DNA of 62,426 nucleotides, from NCBI RefSeq assembly GCF_002778315.1, contig NZ_NESA01000017.1:1-62426 (forward strand), written 5' to 3'. Below the pieces are notes generated by a model, which was not told the origin of the DNA, did not search any database, and saw only the letters and a program-made list of their open reading frames with translations. Below, one piece after another: positions 27,277 through 37,825 of this stretch; position 1 is the stretch's first letter, and each line of letters begins with the position of its first letter. The position numbers and the translations under genes are program-made. The stretch comes from Limnohabitans sp. JirII-31 (GTDB taxonomy: Bacteria; Pseudomonadota; Gammaproteobacteria; Burkholderiales; Burkholderiaceae_C).

Positions 27277-29327
27277 TGGACAACCCGTTGCGCGACATGG
27301 TGCAAGAAGCCTTCGCACCGCTGGGGGTGTTGGCCCGTGCCACGGATCAGTTTCAACCCCGTCAGGGCCAAACCGATATGGCGTTGGCGGTGGCCGATGT
27401 GGTGGCACACGGTGGCAGCTTGGTGGTGGAGGCGGGCACAGGCGTGGGAAAAACCTTTGCCTATCTGGTGCCAGCCTTGCTCAGTGGCGAACGCGTGTTG
27501 TTGTCCACCGCCACCAAAGCTTTGCAAGACCAATTGTTTGCGCGTGATTTGCCGCGCCTGGTACAAGCCTTGAATCTGCCGGTGCGCTTGGCCTTGCTCA
27601 AAGGGCGCAGCAGCTATTTGTGTACCCACCGCCTGGAGATGGCGCGCCAAAGCAGCAGCTTGCCTGACCGGACCACGGTGCATTTGTTGGCCAAAGTCGA
27701 AACCTGGTCGCACGCGACCACCACGGGCGATCTGGCCGAACTGCCGGGGCTGGACGAGCGTTCGCCGCTGATTCCGTTGATCACCTCTAACCGTGACAAC
27801 TGCCTGGGCTCACAGTGCCCCAAGTTCAAGAGCTGCCATGTCAATGCGGCCCGTCGCGAAGCGCTGGGTGCCGATGTGGTGGTCATCAACCACCATTTGT
27901 TTTTTGCCGACATGGCGGTGCGTGAAAGCGGCATGGCCGAGTTGCTGCCCACGGTGCGTGTGGTCATCTTCGATGAGGCACACCAGCTCAACGAAACCGG
28001 GGTTCAGTTTTTAGGCCACCAGTTGGGCACCGCCCAATTGCTCGACTTGACGCGGGACATGTTGGCCACCGGCTTACAGTTGGCCCGAGGTCTGGCCGAT
28101 TGGCAAGGTGTTTCCTCCTTGCTGGAACGTGCCACGCGTGAACTGCGCTTGGTGGCGGGCAAGCGCCCCGGCGCACTCAAGTTGCGCTGGACGGGCGATG
28201 CCCCCGAGGGCATTCACCCAGAGGCCTGGAGTTTGGCGTTGCAAGACCTCGGTGCGGCCTGTGTGCAGGCCTTGCGTGCGCTGGAAACCGTGAGTGAGTT
28301 GGCCCCCGACTTTGTGCGCATGTTTGAGCGTGTGGCTGACATTGCGCAACAAGTGGATGCCTTTTTGAAGCCCTGCGCGCCCGAAGCGGTACGCTGGGTC
28401 GATGTGACCGCGTCGCAAATGCGGTTGATGGAGGCCCCATTGGACATTGCCCAGAGCGTGCGCGACAAACTGATATCCGCCAAACCGCAAGACGCATCCA
28501 CGTCAGGTGCCACCACCGACGAGCGTGCGCGTGCTTGGGTGTTCACTTCTGCCACGCTGGGCGACGACGAAGGTCTGACATGGTTCACCGAACCGTGTGG
28601 TCTGGAGTCGGCCAAGGTGTTGCGCGTTAGCAGCCCCTTTGATTACCCCAACCAGGCCAGTGTGTATGTGCCGCGCCACGTGGTGCGCCCGAATGACCCG
28701 GCGCACAGCGCGCAAGTGGCCCAGTTGGCCAGTGATGCGGTGCGTCGTATAGGGGGGCGTACCTTGGTGCTGACCACCACCTTGCGCGCCTTGCGTGCCA
28801 TTGGCGAGTTGATGAAGCAGCAGCTCGATGGCAGCGGCATTGAGGTCTTGGTGCAGGGCGAGTGGCCCAAGCGTCATTTGATGGAGCGCTTTCGCGAAGG
28901 CGCACAGGCGGGCGAGGGCGGTTGCGTGTTGGTGGCCTCGGCCACGTTTTGGGAAGGCTTTGATGTGCCTGGCGATGCGTTGCAACTGGTGGTGATCGAC
29001 AAGCTGCCGTTCCCGCCTCCCAACGACCCCTTGGTGGAAGCGCGCAGCAAGCGTTTAGAGGCCCAAGGTCGCAGCGCGTTCAACGACTACTTTGTGCCCG
29101 AGGCGGTGGTGGCTTTGAAGCAGGGTGCCGGACGCTTGATTCGCCGCGAAACCGACCAGGGTTTGCTGGTGTTGTGTGACAACCGCTTGGTCACCACGGG
29201 CTATGGCAAGCGTTTGATGGCGGCCATGCCGCCGATGCGTCGCTTGGAGAGCGAGGCTGACTTGGCTCAAGCGCTCGAAGCGCTCAAGCTGGCCGCGCTC
29301 ACCACAGCTTCCACCACGGCTTTTTAG
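27276..29327 (+). CDS. Iron-sulphur DNA helicase, DinG/YoaA family
   Basis: The protein has 683 residues. Walker A in EAGTGVGKTFAYL; Walker B DEAH in VIFDEAHQL; a four-Cys Fe-S cluster site (Cys in YLCTHRL, then NCLGSQCPKFKSC); helicase motif VI in GAGRLIRRETDQG. This XPD-like superfamily 2 helicase unwinds DNA 5'-3'; YoaA acts with HolC in E. coli. Its end overlaps the convergent bamD gene by 29 bases. Confidence 0.9.
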   Translation: MDNPLRDMVQEAFAPLGVLARATDQFQPRQGQTDMALAVADVVAHGGSLVVEAGTGVGKTFAYLVPALLSGERVLLSTATKALQDQLFARDLPRLVQALNLPVRLALLKGRSSYLCTHRLEMARQSSSLPDRTTVHLLAKVETWSHATTTGDLAELPGLDERSPLIPLITSNRDNCLGSQCPKFKSCHVNAARREALGADVVVINHHLFFADMAVRESGMAELLPTVRVVIFDEAHQLNETGVQFLGHQLGTAQLLDLTRDMLATGLQLARGLADWQGVSSLLERATRELRLVAGKRPGALKLRWTGDAPEGIHPEAWSLALQDLGAACVQALRALETVSELAPDFVRMFERVADIAQQVDAFLKPCAPEAVRWVDVTASQMRLMEAPLDIAQSVRDKLISAKPQDASTSGATTDERARAWVFTSATLGDDEGLTWFTEPCGLESAKVLRVSSPFDYPNQASVYVPRHVVRPNDPAHSAQVAQLASDAVRRIGGRTLVLTTTLRALRAIGELMKQQLDGSGIEVLVQGEWPKRHLMERFREGAQAGEGGCVLVASATFWEGFDVPGDALQLVVIDKLPFPPPNDPLVEARSKRLEAQGRSAFNDYFVPEAVVALKQGAGRLIRRETDQGLLVLCDNRLVTTGYGKRLMAAMPPMRRLESEADLAQALEALKLAALTTASTTAF

Positions 29328-30108
29328 CCGCTGCAGCGCGCTCTGGGTACAAGAGCGTGCTGTCAGGGTAGGTGGTCTCGAGCACGCGGCGGGTGTCGTC
29401 GCGCAATTGCTCCAGACCCAAACGGTCATACGACTGCACCATGATGAACAAGGCTTCTTCCACCGCCGGCACATCACGGTATTCATTGACGGTGATCTGG
29501 GCTCTGTTGATGGCTGCCACATAGGCCCCACGCTTGAAGTAGTAGCGCGCCACGTACACGTTGGAGCGTGCCAGCGAGTTCTTGATGTAGGCCATGCGCA
29601 AGCGTGCGTCCGGGCTGTACTTGGAGTCTGGGAAGCGCGTGGTCAATTCGCGAAACGCTTCAAATGAATCTTTGGCTTGCTTGGGGTCGCGTTCAGCCAA
29701 ATCTTGGTTGGTCAATGACGAGAAAAGCCCCAAGTTGTCATTGAAGTTCACCACGCCCTTGAGGTACAGCGCGTAATCCAGTGCTGGGCTGGCCGGGTGG
29801 AGTTTGATGAAACGGTCGAGTGTGGCCACGGCCTGCACGGGCTCGCTGGTTTTGTACTGTGCCCATGCTTTGTCGAGTTGTGCTTGCTGCGCCAAGGCGG
29901 TGCCTGCGGCGCGGCCTTCCAGTTTTTCGTAGTAGCCAATGGCTTTGTCGTAGGCACCCGCAGTCATTTCGTCTTTGGCTTCGCTATAGAGCTTGTCCAC
30001 GCTCCAGTTCGCGGTGGCATCTTTCTCTGCGGCACAGCCAGACAAAAGAATGGCACAGACCAAGCCGAAAGCCATCCACACCACCGATAATTTGAGTCGT
30101 AACACCAC
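29299..30108 (-). CDS. bamD: Outer membrane assembly lipoprotein BamD
   Basis: The protein has 269 residues. A lipobox LLSGCAAEK gives lipidation at about Cys25. Five TPR-like helical pairs follow (LYSEAKDEMTAGAYDKAIGYYEKLE, YALYLKGVVNFNDN). BamD is an essential part of the BAM complex inserting beta-barrels. It is divergent from rluD with only 11 bases between the starts. Confidence 0.94.
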   Translation of the reverse strand: MVLRLKLSVVWMAFGLVCAILLSGCAAEKDATANWSVDKLYSEAKDEMTAGAYDKAIGYYEKLEGRAAGTALAQQAQLDKAWAQYKTSEPVQAVATLDRFIKLHPASPALDYALYLKGVVNFNDNLGLFSSLTNQDLAERDPKQAKDSFEAFRELTTRFPDSKYSPDARLRMAYIKNSLARSNVYVARYYFKRGAYVAAINRAQITVNEYRDVPAVEEALFIMVQSYDRLGLEQLRDDTRRVLETTYPDSTLLYPERAAAAKKPWWKLW

Positions 30109-30119
30109 AGGCTACTTTC

Positions 30120-31169
30120 TTGAAGCAAAGACAAACCATTCTATCGGCTCAGCCGCACTCTCTTGTCCCAACCGAGGAGGATGCTTTGCTGGACGACACC
30201 GTCGATGTGGTAGACGGCCCCGAAGTGGAATGGCGTGAGCTGGATATTCCGACCACCCTGCATGGCGAACGCTTGGACCGTGCGTTGGTCATTTTGTTGC
30301 CCGAGTTCTCCCGCAGTTTTTCTCAGCAGCTCTTGAGCGAGGGTTGCGTCAGCAGTCTGCTGCCTGAGTCCCGGGTGGTCAGCAAGGCTTCTGCCCGCGT
30401 ACGAATGGGGGAACGCTACCGAGTCACCTTGCGTCCCACACCGCAAAGCCAAGCCTTCAAATCCGAGGCCATGGATTTGAACGTGGTCTACCAGGATGAC
30501 GACCTGCGTGTGATCCACAAGCCTGCCGGTTTGGTGGTCCACCCCGCCCCTGGTAACTGGAGCGGTACCTTGCTCAATGGCTTGTTGGCCCTGGACCCAC
30601 AAGCGGTCATGCTGCCTCGGGCAGGTATCGTGCACCGCTTGGACAAAGACACCAGCGGCTTGATGGTGGTGGCACGCAGCCGACGCTGCATGGACGCCTT
30701 GGTCACGATGATCGGTGCACGCGAGGTGCATCGCGAGTACTTGGCCGTGGCCTACCGCACCTGGAATGGTGCGAAGCGTCGCGAGGTGGAGGCTGCGGTG
30801 GGCCGTGACTCGCGTAATCGCTTGCGCATGGCGGTGGTCGATTTGACCCGCCAAAGTGGCAAAGAAGCCCACACCACGTTTGACTGTCTTGACACGCAAG
30901 ACGACGCATGTCTGGTGCAGTGCACGCTGCACAGCGGTCGCACCCATCAAATTCGGGTACACATGGCGCACATTGGACATCCCCTGTTGGGTGACTCCTT
31001 GTACGCGGGGCCCATGAATATGGGCATTGCCCGCCAAGCCTTGCATGCGTTTCGCTTGAGCTTTGCGCATCCCATCACCGGCCAGCCCATGGTGTTTGAG
31101 GCACCTTTGCCAACTGACATGACGTCTTTGTTGGCTGCAATGAAGCTGCACAGTCCTGAACAAGCCTGA
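30120..31169 (+). CDS. rluD: 23S rRNA pseudouridine synthase RluD
   Basis: The protein has 349 residues. S4 domain near 45-105; catalytic motif IVHRLDKDTSGLMV with the Asp nucleophile; GRTHQIRVHMAHIGHPLLGD closes the active site. RluD modifies U1911/1915/1917 in helix 69. The start is taken at TTG 30120; a GTG at 30207 is an alternative that shortens an unconserved acidic N-terminus. Confidence 0.92.
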   Translation: MKQRQTILSAQPHSLVPTEEDALLDDTVDVVDGPEVEWRELDIPTTLHGERLDRALVILLPEFSRSFSQQLLSEGCVSSLLPESRVVSKASARVRMGERYRVTLRPTPQSQAFKSEAMDLNVVYQDDDLRVIHKPAGLVVHPAPGNWSGTLLNGLLALDPQAVMLPRAGIVHRLDKDTSGLMVVARSRRCMDALVTMIGAREVHREYLAVAYRTWNGAKRREVEAAVGRDSRNRLRMAVVDLTRQSGKEAHTTFDCLDTQDDACLVQCTLHSGRTHQIRVHMAHIGHPLLGDSLYAGPMNMGIARQALHAFRLSFAHPITGQPMVFEAPLPTDMTSLLAAMKLHSPEQA

Positions 31170-31193
31170 TTCGGCGTCTGCCAGTACAATCAG

Positions 31194-31225
31194 GGCTCAC
31201 GCTTGTGAAAGCGGTGAGCCCTTTG
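31194..31225 (+). terminator. Long hairpin after rluD, probable terminator
   Basis: GGGCTCAC-GCTT / AAGC-GGTGAGCCC forms 12 bp with one bulge and a GTGA tetraloop, followed by only TTT. It lies 25 bases past the stop. A second hairpin CCCCGA/TCGGGG at 31289-31309 stands in the scpB leader. Confidence 0.6.
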
Positions 31226-31345
31226 GCTCTGACTTGCGATTGCTCTTAAACCCAGGTGGGCCTCCCCCTGTTGCATTGCCACCCACCGCCCCGAGACAGA
31301 TTTTCGGGGCCCATCCTTCAATCATGACCCCGGAAACAGCAGACG

Positions 31346-32119
31346 ATGAATACCGTCGATGCCAAGCGTGTCCTTGAGACCGCGTTGATTTGTTCGCACC
31401 AACCGCTGCCCGTGCGTGAGCTGCGCGTTCTGTTCCAAGACGCGCTGGGTGCCGACACGATCAAAACCTTGTTGGAAGACCTGCAACAAGACTGGGCCCA
31501 GCGTGGCGTGGAATTGGTGGAGGTGGCCACCGGTTGGCGCTTTCAAAGCCGCCCCCAGATGCGCGAGTACCTGGATCGCTTGAACCCCGAGAAGCCCCCC
31601 AAATACAGCCGTGCCGCCATGGAAACATTGGCCATCATTGCCTACCGTCAACCGGTGACGCGCGGTGACATGGAAGACATCCGGGGTGTGACCATCAACT
31701 CTTTGGTGCTCAAGCAGCTCGAAGACCGCGGTTGGGTGGAGGTGATTGGCCACCGTGAAACCGTGGGGCGTCCCTCCCTGTATGCCACCACGCGCCAGTT
31801 TCTGGACGACTTGGGCTTGGCTTCACTGGATCAACTGCCGATCTACGACACCGCGCAAGCGCAGGCCAATGCCTTTGCCCGCTTGAGCGACGAAGCGCCC
31901 GAGTCTCAAATGCTGATGGCGCTTGAAGATGCGGTGAATGCCCAGAACAACCCTGTCATCGTTGAAGCCCCTGTCTTGCTGGAGACCGCACTGGCGCAGG
32001 TTGACGCCAGTCTGGCTGAGGCCTTGCCCAATGACACCCCCTCATCCGCTGTCACCAGCGAACCGATAGACCCTGTTGAACCTGCCTCAGACGGCGAAGA
32101 AGAACCCCATGCATCCTGA
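31346..32119 (+). CDS. scpB: Segregation and condensation protein ScpB
   Basis: The protein has 257 residues. Two winged-helix units typical of ScpB occupy residues 1-170 ([50 protein letters not shown]). The remaining ~85 residues are an acidic, Ala/Pro-rich tail. ScpB partners ScpA and SMC in chromosome condensation; scpA is not adjacent here. Confidence 0.92.
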   Translation: MNTVDAKRVLETALICSHQPLPVRELRVLFQDALGADTIKTLLEDLQQDWAQRGVELVEVATGWRFQSRPQMREYLDRLNPEKPPKYSRAAMETLAIIAYRQPVTRGDMEDIRGVTINSLVLKQLEDRGWVEVIGHRETVGRPSLYATTRQFLDDLGLASLDQLPIYDTAQAQANAFARLSDEAPESQMLMALEDAVNAQNNPVIVEAPVLLETALAQVDASLAEALPNDTPSSAVTSEPIDPVEPASDGEEEPHAS

Positions 32120-33356
32120 AAACCACGACGACGGGGCCACGCTGCCCCACGAGCCGGTGATCGAGTTCGCCGACGTCGTGTCGGGCGAATTTGACGTCGA
32201 AGCCACCCGCGAAGACGACCTGCCCAGCAAACGCGTGCTGCTGCCCCAACCCGAGTCGCCCAAGCTGCACAAGGTGTTGGCGCAGTCGGGCATGGGTTCG
32301 CGCATTGAGATGGAAAAACTCATTGCCGAAGGCCATGTGTTGGTCAACAACGAGCCCGCCCACGTGGGGCAGCGAGTTCAGTTTGGCGACCAAATCAAGG
32401 TCAATGGCAAACAACTCAAAGTGCGCATTGCGCCGCCGCCTCCGCGTGTGATTGCGTACCACAAGCCTGCGGGCGAAGTGGTGACCAATGACGACCCACA
32501 AAATCGTCCGACCGTGTTTCGCCGTTTGCCGCGCCTGTACCAAGGCAAGTGGCAGTCGGTCGGGCGCCTGGACTTGAACACCGAAGGCTTGCTGCTGTTC
32601 ACCAGCTCGGGTGAGCTGGCCAACCAATTGATGCACCCGCGCTTTGGCTTGCAACGTGAATACGCGGTGCGCTCCTTGGGCAAACTCAGCATGGAGCAAA
32701 AGCAACAACTCATTGACGGCATTCAGCTTGACGATGGTCCGGCACAGTTTGGCTCCATCGAAGAGGGCGGCGGCGAAGGCTCTAACTGCTGGTACCGCGT
32801 GACCATTTCGGAAGGCCGCAACCGCGAGGTGCGCCGCATGTTTGAAGCGGTGGGCCATGCGGTCAGCCGTTTGATTCGCATCCGTTACGGCGCCATGGTG
32901 TTGCCGCGTGGCTTGAAGCGTGGTGCTTTCGTGGAGTTGGGCGAGCGCGATATCCGCGCCCTGATGGAAGCTGCCGGTGCCCAGGCACCGCTGGAGAGCG
33001 GACCTGCCCACAACCACCGCACCGAACGCGCCAGCAGCCGCCGTCGTGGCAACAGCGTGGGGCCACGCCCTTCCTACCCGCGTGCGCCAGAAGAGCGCAA
33101 TACGGGGCCCGAGCGCCTGGTGCGTACCGAACGCAAGCGGGGCGGCAAGAACACGCAGGCACCTGTGCGTGATGCCCAGCCCGATCCGATGAAAACCTCG
33201 GTGGGCTACATCGGCGCCGATAGTTTTGACATGGAGCGCCAGCGCAAACAAGCCGGCCAGCGAGCCTTCAAAGCAGGTTTGGTGCGAGGTGGCAAACCTG
33301 CAACTGGACCGCGTCCGCCTTTAGGCCCCAAGCGTGGCGCGCGAGGTTCGCGCTGA
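32109..33356 (+). CDS. rluB: 23S rRNA pseudouridine synthase RluB-type, with long basic tail
   Basis: The protein has 415 residues. S4 domain ([29 protein letters not shown], about 55-110), catalytic motif [15 protein letters not shown], and [13 protein letters not shown]. The last ~115 residues are Arg/Gly/Pro/Ala-rich, a disordered RNA-binding tail by inference. ATG 32109 overlaps the scpB stop by 11 bases; scpB-rluB coupling is common. Confidence 0.9.
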   Translation: MHPENHDDGATLPHEPVIEFADVVSGEFDVEATREDDLPSKRVLLPQPESPKLHKVLAQSGMGSRIEMEKLIAEGHVLVNNEPAHVGQRVQFGDQIKVNGKQLKVRIAPPPPRVIAYHKPAGEVVTNDDPQNRPTVFRRLPRLYQGKWQSVGRLDLNTEGLLLFTSSGELANQLMHPRFGLQREYAVRSLGKLSMEQKQQLIDGIQLDDGPAQFGSIEEGGGEGSNCWYRVTISEGRNREVRRMFEAVGHAVSRLIRIRYGAMVLPRGLKRGAFVELGERDIRALMEAAGAQAPLESGPAHNHRTERASSRRRGNSVGPRPSYPRAPEERNTGPERLVRTERKRGGKNTQAPVRDAQPDPMKTSVGYIGADSFDMERQRKQAGQRAFKAGLVRGGKPATGPRPPLGPKRGARGSR

Positions 33357-33468
33357 TCACCCGCATGCCTGTGGGTAAACCCCTTTGGGCAACGCAGAAC
33401 GGTTAAAATAGCGGGCTTCGCACTTGACGAACCAAAGTTTCTAAAACAACTCCATAGGAAAAAAGTAA

Positions 33469-33894
33469 ATGACCATCGAACGCACCCTCTCCATCATCAA
33501 GCCTGACGCTGTGGCCAAGAACGTGATCGGCCAGATCTACGCTCGTTTCGAAGCCGCTGGCTTGAAAGTGATCGCTGCTCGCATGGCCCACCTGTCACGT
33601 GGCGAAGCCGAGGCTTTTTACGCCGTGCACAAAGAGCGTCCTTTCTTCAAAGACTTGGTGGACTTCATGGTCTCTGGCCCCGTCATGATCCAAGTGTTGC
33701 AAGGTGAGAACGCGATTTTGAAAAACCGCGACCTGATGGGCGCGACCGATCCGAAGAAAGCTGCTGCTGGCACCATCCGTGCTGACTTTGCAGACAGCAT
33801 CGATGCCAACGCTGTGCACGGCTCTGACGCCGCTGAAACCGCTGCGGTTGAAATCGCTTTCTTCTTCGCTGGCATGAACGTTTACGGTCACTAA
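33469..33894 (+). CDS. ndk: Nucleoside diphosphate kinase
   Basis: The protein has 141 residues, full length. It begins [18 protein letters not shown]; the catalytic His is in NAVHGSDA (about 117). It balances NTP pools by phosphate transfer through phospho-His. TAAAAT near 33404 may be the -10 of its promoter; AGGAAAAAAG precedes the ATG. Confidence 0.97.
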   Translation: MTIERTLSIIKPDAVAKNVIGQIYARFEAAGLKVIAARMAHLSRGEAEAFYAVHKERPFFKDLVDFMVSGPVMIQVLQGENAILKNRDLMGATDPKKAAAGTIRADFADSIDANAVHGSDAAETAAVEIAFFFAGMNVYGH

Positions 33895-33941
33895 GAGGCA
33901 AACGGTGATGCTGCTTTTGGCAGCTTCATCACAGCACACAC

Positions 33942-35072
33942 ATGACGGCCAACCTGCTTGACTTTGATCTCGACGGTTTGGCCGTTTTTTGTGAGCGCCT
34001 GGGTGAAAAGCGCTTCCGGGCCACCCAGCTGTTTCGCTGGATCCACCAAAAGGGCGCGCAAGATTTTGACCAGATGAGCGATCTGGCCAAGTCCTTGCGT
34101 GAAAAGCTCAAAACCTGTGCCCAGGTTCAGCCCCTGACCCCCATTTCGCAACACGACTCTGCTGACGGCACCATCAAGTGGCTGTTCGACGTGGGAGACG
34201 GCAACGCCGTCGAAACCGTGTTCATTCCAGAAGATGACCGAGGCACTTTGTGCGTCTCATCTCAGGCTGGTTGTGCGGTGGGCTGTCGTTTTTGCTCCAC
34301 CGGTCACCAAGGCTTCAGCCGCAATTTGACGGCGGGCGAAATCATTGCGCAGCTGTGGTTTGCTGAGCATTTCCTGCGCAAAAAATTCAACACCACCGAG
34401 CGCGTGATCTCTAACGTGGTGATGATGGGCATGGGCGAGCCACTGCAAAACTACCATGCCTTGGTGCCTGCTTTGCGCACCATGCTGGACGACCATGGCT
34501 ACGGTTTGTCGCGCCGTCGTGTCACCGTATCCACCTCGGGCGTGGTGCCCATGATGGACCGTTTGGGCGACGACTGTCCCGTGGCGTTGGCTGTGTCGCT
34601 GCACGCGCCCACTGACGCATTGCGTGACAACTTGGTGCCACTCAATCGCAAGTACCCCTTGCATGAGCTGATGGATGCTTGCCGTCGCTATTTGGCCCAT
34701 GCACCGCGCGACTTCATCACCTTCGAATACTGCATGCTCGATGGCGTCAACGACCAGCCTGAACATGCCCAGGCCTTGATCGATTTCGTCAAGCCCAAGC
34801 GTGGCGCTGGCGAGCCGGTGCCGTGCAAGTTCAACCTGATTCCATTCAATCCGTTCCCAGCCTCTGGCCTCACGCGTTCCAGTGCGGCCACGGTCAAAGC
34901 CTTTGCTGAGCAACTCAGTGCGGCAGGCATCATCACCACGGTGCGTAAAACCCGTGGGGATGACATCGATGCAGCCTGTGGCCAGTTGGCAGGGGATGTG
35001 AAAGACCGCACCCAAGTCGACGCGCGCATGGCCAAACAGCGCGTGATTTCGCTCACGCAGGTGCCGTCATGA
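33942..35072 (+). CDS. rlmN: Radical SAM methyltransferase RlmN
   Basis: The protein has 376 residues. The CxxxCxxC Fe-S motif is in [14 protein letters not shown] (about 108-118); [11 protein letters not shown] follows; the resolving Cys is in [10 protein letters not shown] region near the C-terminus. It methylates C2 of A2503 in 23S rRNA and A37 in some tRNAs. Its stop overlaps the pilW start. Confidence 0.96.
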   Translation: MTANLLDFDLDGLAVFCERLGEKRFRATQLFRWIHQKGAQDFDQMSDLAKSLREKLKTCAQVQPLTPISQHDSADGTIKWLFDVGDGNAVETVFIPEDDRGTLCVSSQAGCAVGCRFCSTGHQGFSRNLTAGEIIAQLWFAEHFLRKKFNTTERVISNVVMMGMGEPLQNYHALVPALRTMLDDHGYGLSRRRVTVSTSGVVPMMDRLGDDCPVALAVSLHAPTDALRDNLVPLNRKYPLHELMDACRRYLAHAPRDFITFEYCMLDGVNDQPEHAQALIDFVKPKRGAGEPVPCKFNLIPFNPFPASGLTRSSAATVKAFAEQLSAAGIITTVRKTRGDDIDAACGQLAGDVKDRTQVDARMAKQRVISLTQVPS

Positions 35073-35899
35073 ACCGGTCTGGCTTGCACGCTTGCCTGCG
35101 TTGGATCGCCATGGCCTGTCTAGGTCTGGTGTTGCTCAACACGGCGGGTTGTGCCACGTCCGAGTCCAACCGTCTCGACGCTTTGACCACACCCGAGCCC
35201 GATGCCTTGCGCGTGCGGGCCATGCGTCGCTTGAGCTTGGCCACGGCTTACTTCGAGCAAGGCCAAAACGACGTTGCCCAGCAAGAGGTGAGGGCGGCTT
35301 TGCAGATTGACCCCCAGTTTGCCGAGGCGTACAGCCTGCTCGGTCTCATCCACCAGCGCGACAACGCCCCTGAGTTGGCCCAACAAAGCTTTGCGCAAGC
35401 CCTGCGCCTGGCCTCTGCTGCCTCACGTCCTGCGGAGTTGGCTGCTGTGCAGCACAACCAAGCGTGGTTTTTGTGTCAACAAAACCGTTTGGACGAAGCA
35501 CAAGCCCTGTTTGCCCAGGCTTTGGCGCAACCGATGTACCGCCAGCAAGCCAAGACTTGGATGGCACAGGGCCTGTGCCAACAGCGCGCAGGTCGTTTGA
35601 GCGAAGCGCGCAATAGTTTGCACACAGCCCTCACGCTCGAACCCAACCACCCCATCGCACGTTACCAACTGGCTGTTTTGGACTGGCAAGTCAGCCACCC
35701 AAGCGAAGCACAAGCCACCTTGGCACCCCTCAACAACAGCGCGCAAGCCAGTGCCGCCAGTCTGTGGCTCGGCGTTCGTTTGGCCCGTGCCTTGGCGCAG
35801 CCCCAAGACCAACAACGATTGTCTGCACAGTTGCTGCAGCGTTTCCCACATTCGGCTGAAGCACAAGCTTTGGCCCAACAGAAATTTGAAGTTCAATGA
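35069..35899 (+). CDS. pilW: Type IV pilus biogenesis lipoprotein PilW/PilF (TPR)
   Basis: The protein has 276 residues. Lipobox LNTAGCATS (Cys about 28). Six TPRs follow ([52 protein letters not shown]). It promotes outer-membrane secretin assembly. It sits in the usual rlmN-pilW-rodZ-ispG order, overlapping both neighbours by 4 bases. Confidence 0.9.
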   Translation: MNRSGLHACLRWIAMACLGLVLLNTAGCATSESNRLDALTTPEPDALRVRAMRRLSLATAYFEQGQNDVAQQEVRAALQIDPQFAEAYSLLGLIHQRDNAPELAQQSFAQALRLASAASRPAELAAVQHNQAWFLCQQNRLDEAQALFAQALAQPMYRQQAKTWMAQGLCQQRAGRLSEARNSLHTALTLEPNHPIARYQLAVLDWQVSHPSEAQATLAPLNNSAQASAASLWLGVRLARALAQPQDQQRLSAQLLQRFPHSAEAQALAQQKFEVQ

Positions 35900-36558
35900 C
35901 CCAAGACACCCGCACACCTGCCCCAGACGTCTCTGTTGAGCGGGCTGCCCCTGCTGTGGCCCAAACTGCAGGGGCTGTGTTGCGCAGCTACCGTGAGGCC
36001 GATGGTTTGAAACTGGAGGCCCTGGCTTCGACCCTGCGTGTGCCCGTGGCCAAGCTTGAAGCTTTGGAAGACAACCGTTTGGATTTGTTGCCCGATGCTG
36101 TGTTTGCTCGCGCTTTGGCGCTGGCGGTGTGCCGCCAGCTCAAATCAGATCCTGCGCCGGTGTTGGCGTTGTTGCCAGGACATGATGTGTCGCGCTTGGC
36201 CGTCAAAGACGAGCGTGGCTTGGACAGCCCACTGCACCGTCCTTCGTTGCTGCCACAGTCGAGTTTTTTGGCCATTCAAGGCTTTTTCTCACCCTTGCGT
36301 GGGGCTGCAGTGGCCGTGTTGGTGCTGGCCCTGCTGCTGGCGGTTTGGCCTGACATTCAAGTTTGGTTGGGCGGCGCCAAAGAGGTGGCGCCTGCCGCCG
36401 CCGTGGACGTACCTGTTGTGGCCCCTGTTGCTGCGCCTGTGGTGGATGTCATTCCCCCCGCTGAAGTCAACACCGGTCACATGGTGATCACGCCCGTTCA
36501 GTCTGCCGCCATCGCGGCGCCTGCCCCCACTGCTTCAGGAGTTGCCAATGGCCGTTGA
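35896..36558 (+). CDS. rodZ: RodZ-like helix-turn-helix membrane protein, short C-terminus
   Basis: The protein has 220 residues. Cytoplasmic HTH at about 25-95 ([21 protein letters not shown]), one membrane segment at about 135-155 ([15 protein letters not shown]), then only ~60 Ala/Val/Pro-rich residues. RodZ links MreB to the cell-wall machinery. The periplasmic DUF4115 domain seen in most RodZ proteins is absent; the frame ends cleanly and overlaps ispG. Confidence 0.85.
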   Translation: MTQDTRTPAPDVSVERAAPAVAQTAGAVLRSYREADGLKLEALASTLRVPVAKLEALEDNRLDLLPDAVFARALALAVCRQLKSDPAPVLALLPGHDVSRLAVKDERGLDSPLHRPSLLPQSSFLAIQGFFSPLRGAAVAVLVLALLLAVWPDIQVWLGGAKEVAPAAAVDVPVVAPVAAPVVDVIPPAEVNTGHMVITPVQSAAIAAPAPTASGVANGR

Positions 36559-37801
36559 GTCGCACGCTATTTCGTTGTCGCATCCCAAACCGCGTCGCAG
36601 TTTGCAAGCACGCGTGGCCTGGGGTGACCATGTCGTCACCGTCGGTGGCGATGCGCCCGTGCGTGTGCAGTCGATGACCAACACCGACACGGTGGACGCC
36701 ATTGGCACCGCCATTCAAATCAAAGAACTGGCTTTGGCTGGCTCGGAGATGGTGCGCTTGACGGTCAACACCCCTGAAGCGGCGCAAGCTGTGCCGCATG
36801 TGCGCGAACAGCTCGACCGCATGGGCATTCAGGTGCCGCTGATTGGCGACTTTCATTACAACGGCCACCGCCTATTAACCGATTACCCCGACTGTGCTCA
36901 AGCCCTGTCCAAATACCGCATCAACCCCGGCAACGTGGGCAAAGGTGACAAACACGACAAGCAGTTTGGCCAAATGATCGAAGCGGCCATGCGCTACAAC
37001 AAAGCGGTGCGCATCGGTGTGAACTGGGGCAGCTTGGACCAAGAGCTACTGGCTCAACTGATGGATACCAATGCCCAGCGTGCGCAGCCCTTTGATGCCA
37101 AGCAGGTGATGTACGAAGCCCTCATCACCTCGGCCATTGATTCCGCCAAGTTGGCCGAATCGATGGGCATGGCGCCCGAGCAAATTTTGCTCAGTTGCAA
37201 AGTCAGTGGCGTGCAAGACCTGATCGCGGTGTACCGCGAACTGGCCCAGCGTTGTAACTACCCGCTGCACTTGGGGCTCACCGAAGCTGGCATGGGCACA
37301 CGTGGCACGGTGGCCAGCGCCACCGCCTTGTCGATCTTGTTGCAAGAAGGCATTGGCGACACCATCCGCGTGTCTCTGACACCGCAACCCGGCGAAGCGC
37401 GCACCCAAGAGGTGGTGATTGCTTCCGAAATTTTGCAAGCCTTGGGGCTGCGCGCCTTTGTGCCCAGTGTGACCGCGTGTCCGGGGTGTGGCCGCACCAC
37501 CAGCACCACCTTCCAAGAGTTGGCCAAAGAAATCGACGACTTTTTGCGCGCCCAAATGCCCGTCTGGCGCAGCCAATACCCAGGGGTAGAGAACCTCAAG
37601 GTGGCGGTGATGGGCTGTATCGTCAACGGACCCGGAGAGAGCAAACATGCTGACATTGGCATCAGCTTGCCGGGCAGCGGTGAGGCACCGGCGGCCCCCG
37701 TGTTCATCGATGGTGAAAAGGCCATGACCTTGCGCGGCGAGAACATTGCCCGCGAGTTCCACCAAATTGTTGAAACCTACATCGAAAAACGCTTTGGCTG
37801 A
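36548..37801 (+). CDS. ispG: 4-hydroxy-3-methylbut-2-enyl diphosphate synthase
   Basis: The protein has 417 residues. The [4Fe-4S] ligands are in [14 protein letters not shown] and [16 protein letters not shown]. It makes HMBPP in the MEP isoprenoid pathway. ATG 36548 is fixed by AGGAG 6 bases upstream; a TTG two codons earlier is unlikely. Confidence 0.96.
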   Translation: MAVESHAISLSHPKPRRSLQARVAWGDHVVTVGGDAPVRVQSMTNTDTVDAIGTAIQIKELALAGSEMVRLTVNTPEAAQAVPHVREQLDRMGIQVPLIGDFHYNGHRLLTDYPDCAQALSKYRINPGNVGKGDKHDKQFGQMIEAAMRYNKAVRIGVNWGSLDQELLAQLMDTNAQRAQPFDAKQVMYEALITSAIDSAKLAESMGMAPEQILLSCKVSGVQDLIAVYRELAQRCNYPLHLGLTEAGMGTRGTVASATALSILLQEGIGDTIRVSLTPQPGEARTQEVVIASEILQALGLRAFVPSVTACPGCGRTTSTTFQELAKEIDDFLRAQMPVWRSQYPGVENLKVAVMGCIVNGPGESKHADIGISLPGSGEAPAAPVFIDGEKAMTLRGENIAREFHQIVETYIEKRFG

Positions 37802-37825
37802 TTGCCAAAACGCCATGGAAAAACT

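Noticed and set aside
31170..31345. Possible small RNA or riboswitch in the rluD-scpB gap
   Set aside because: Two hairpins are present, but I recognise no known RNA family; the first is adequately explained as a terminator.
32052..33251. A 399-codon minus-strand open frame
   Set aside because: Antisense to rluB; no recognisable motif.
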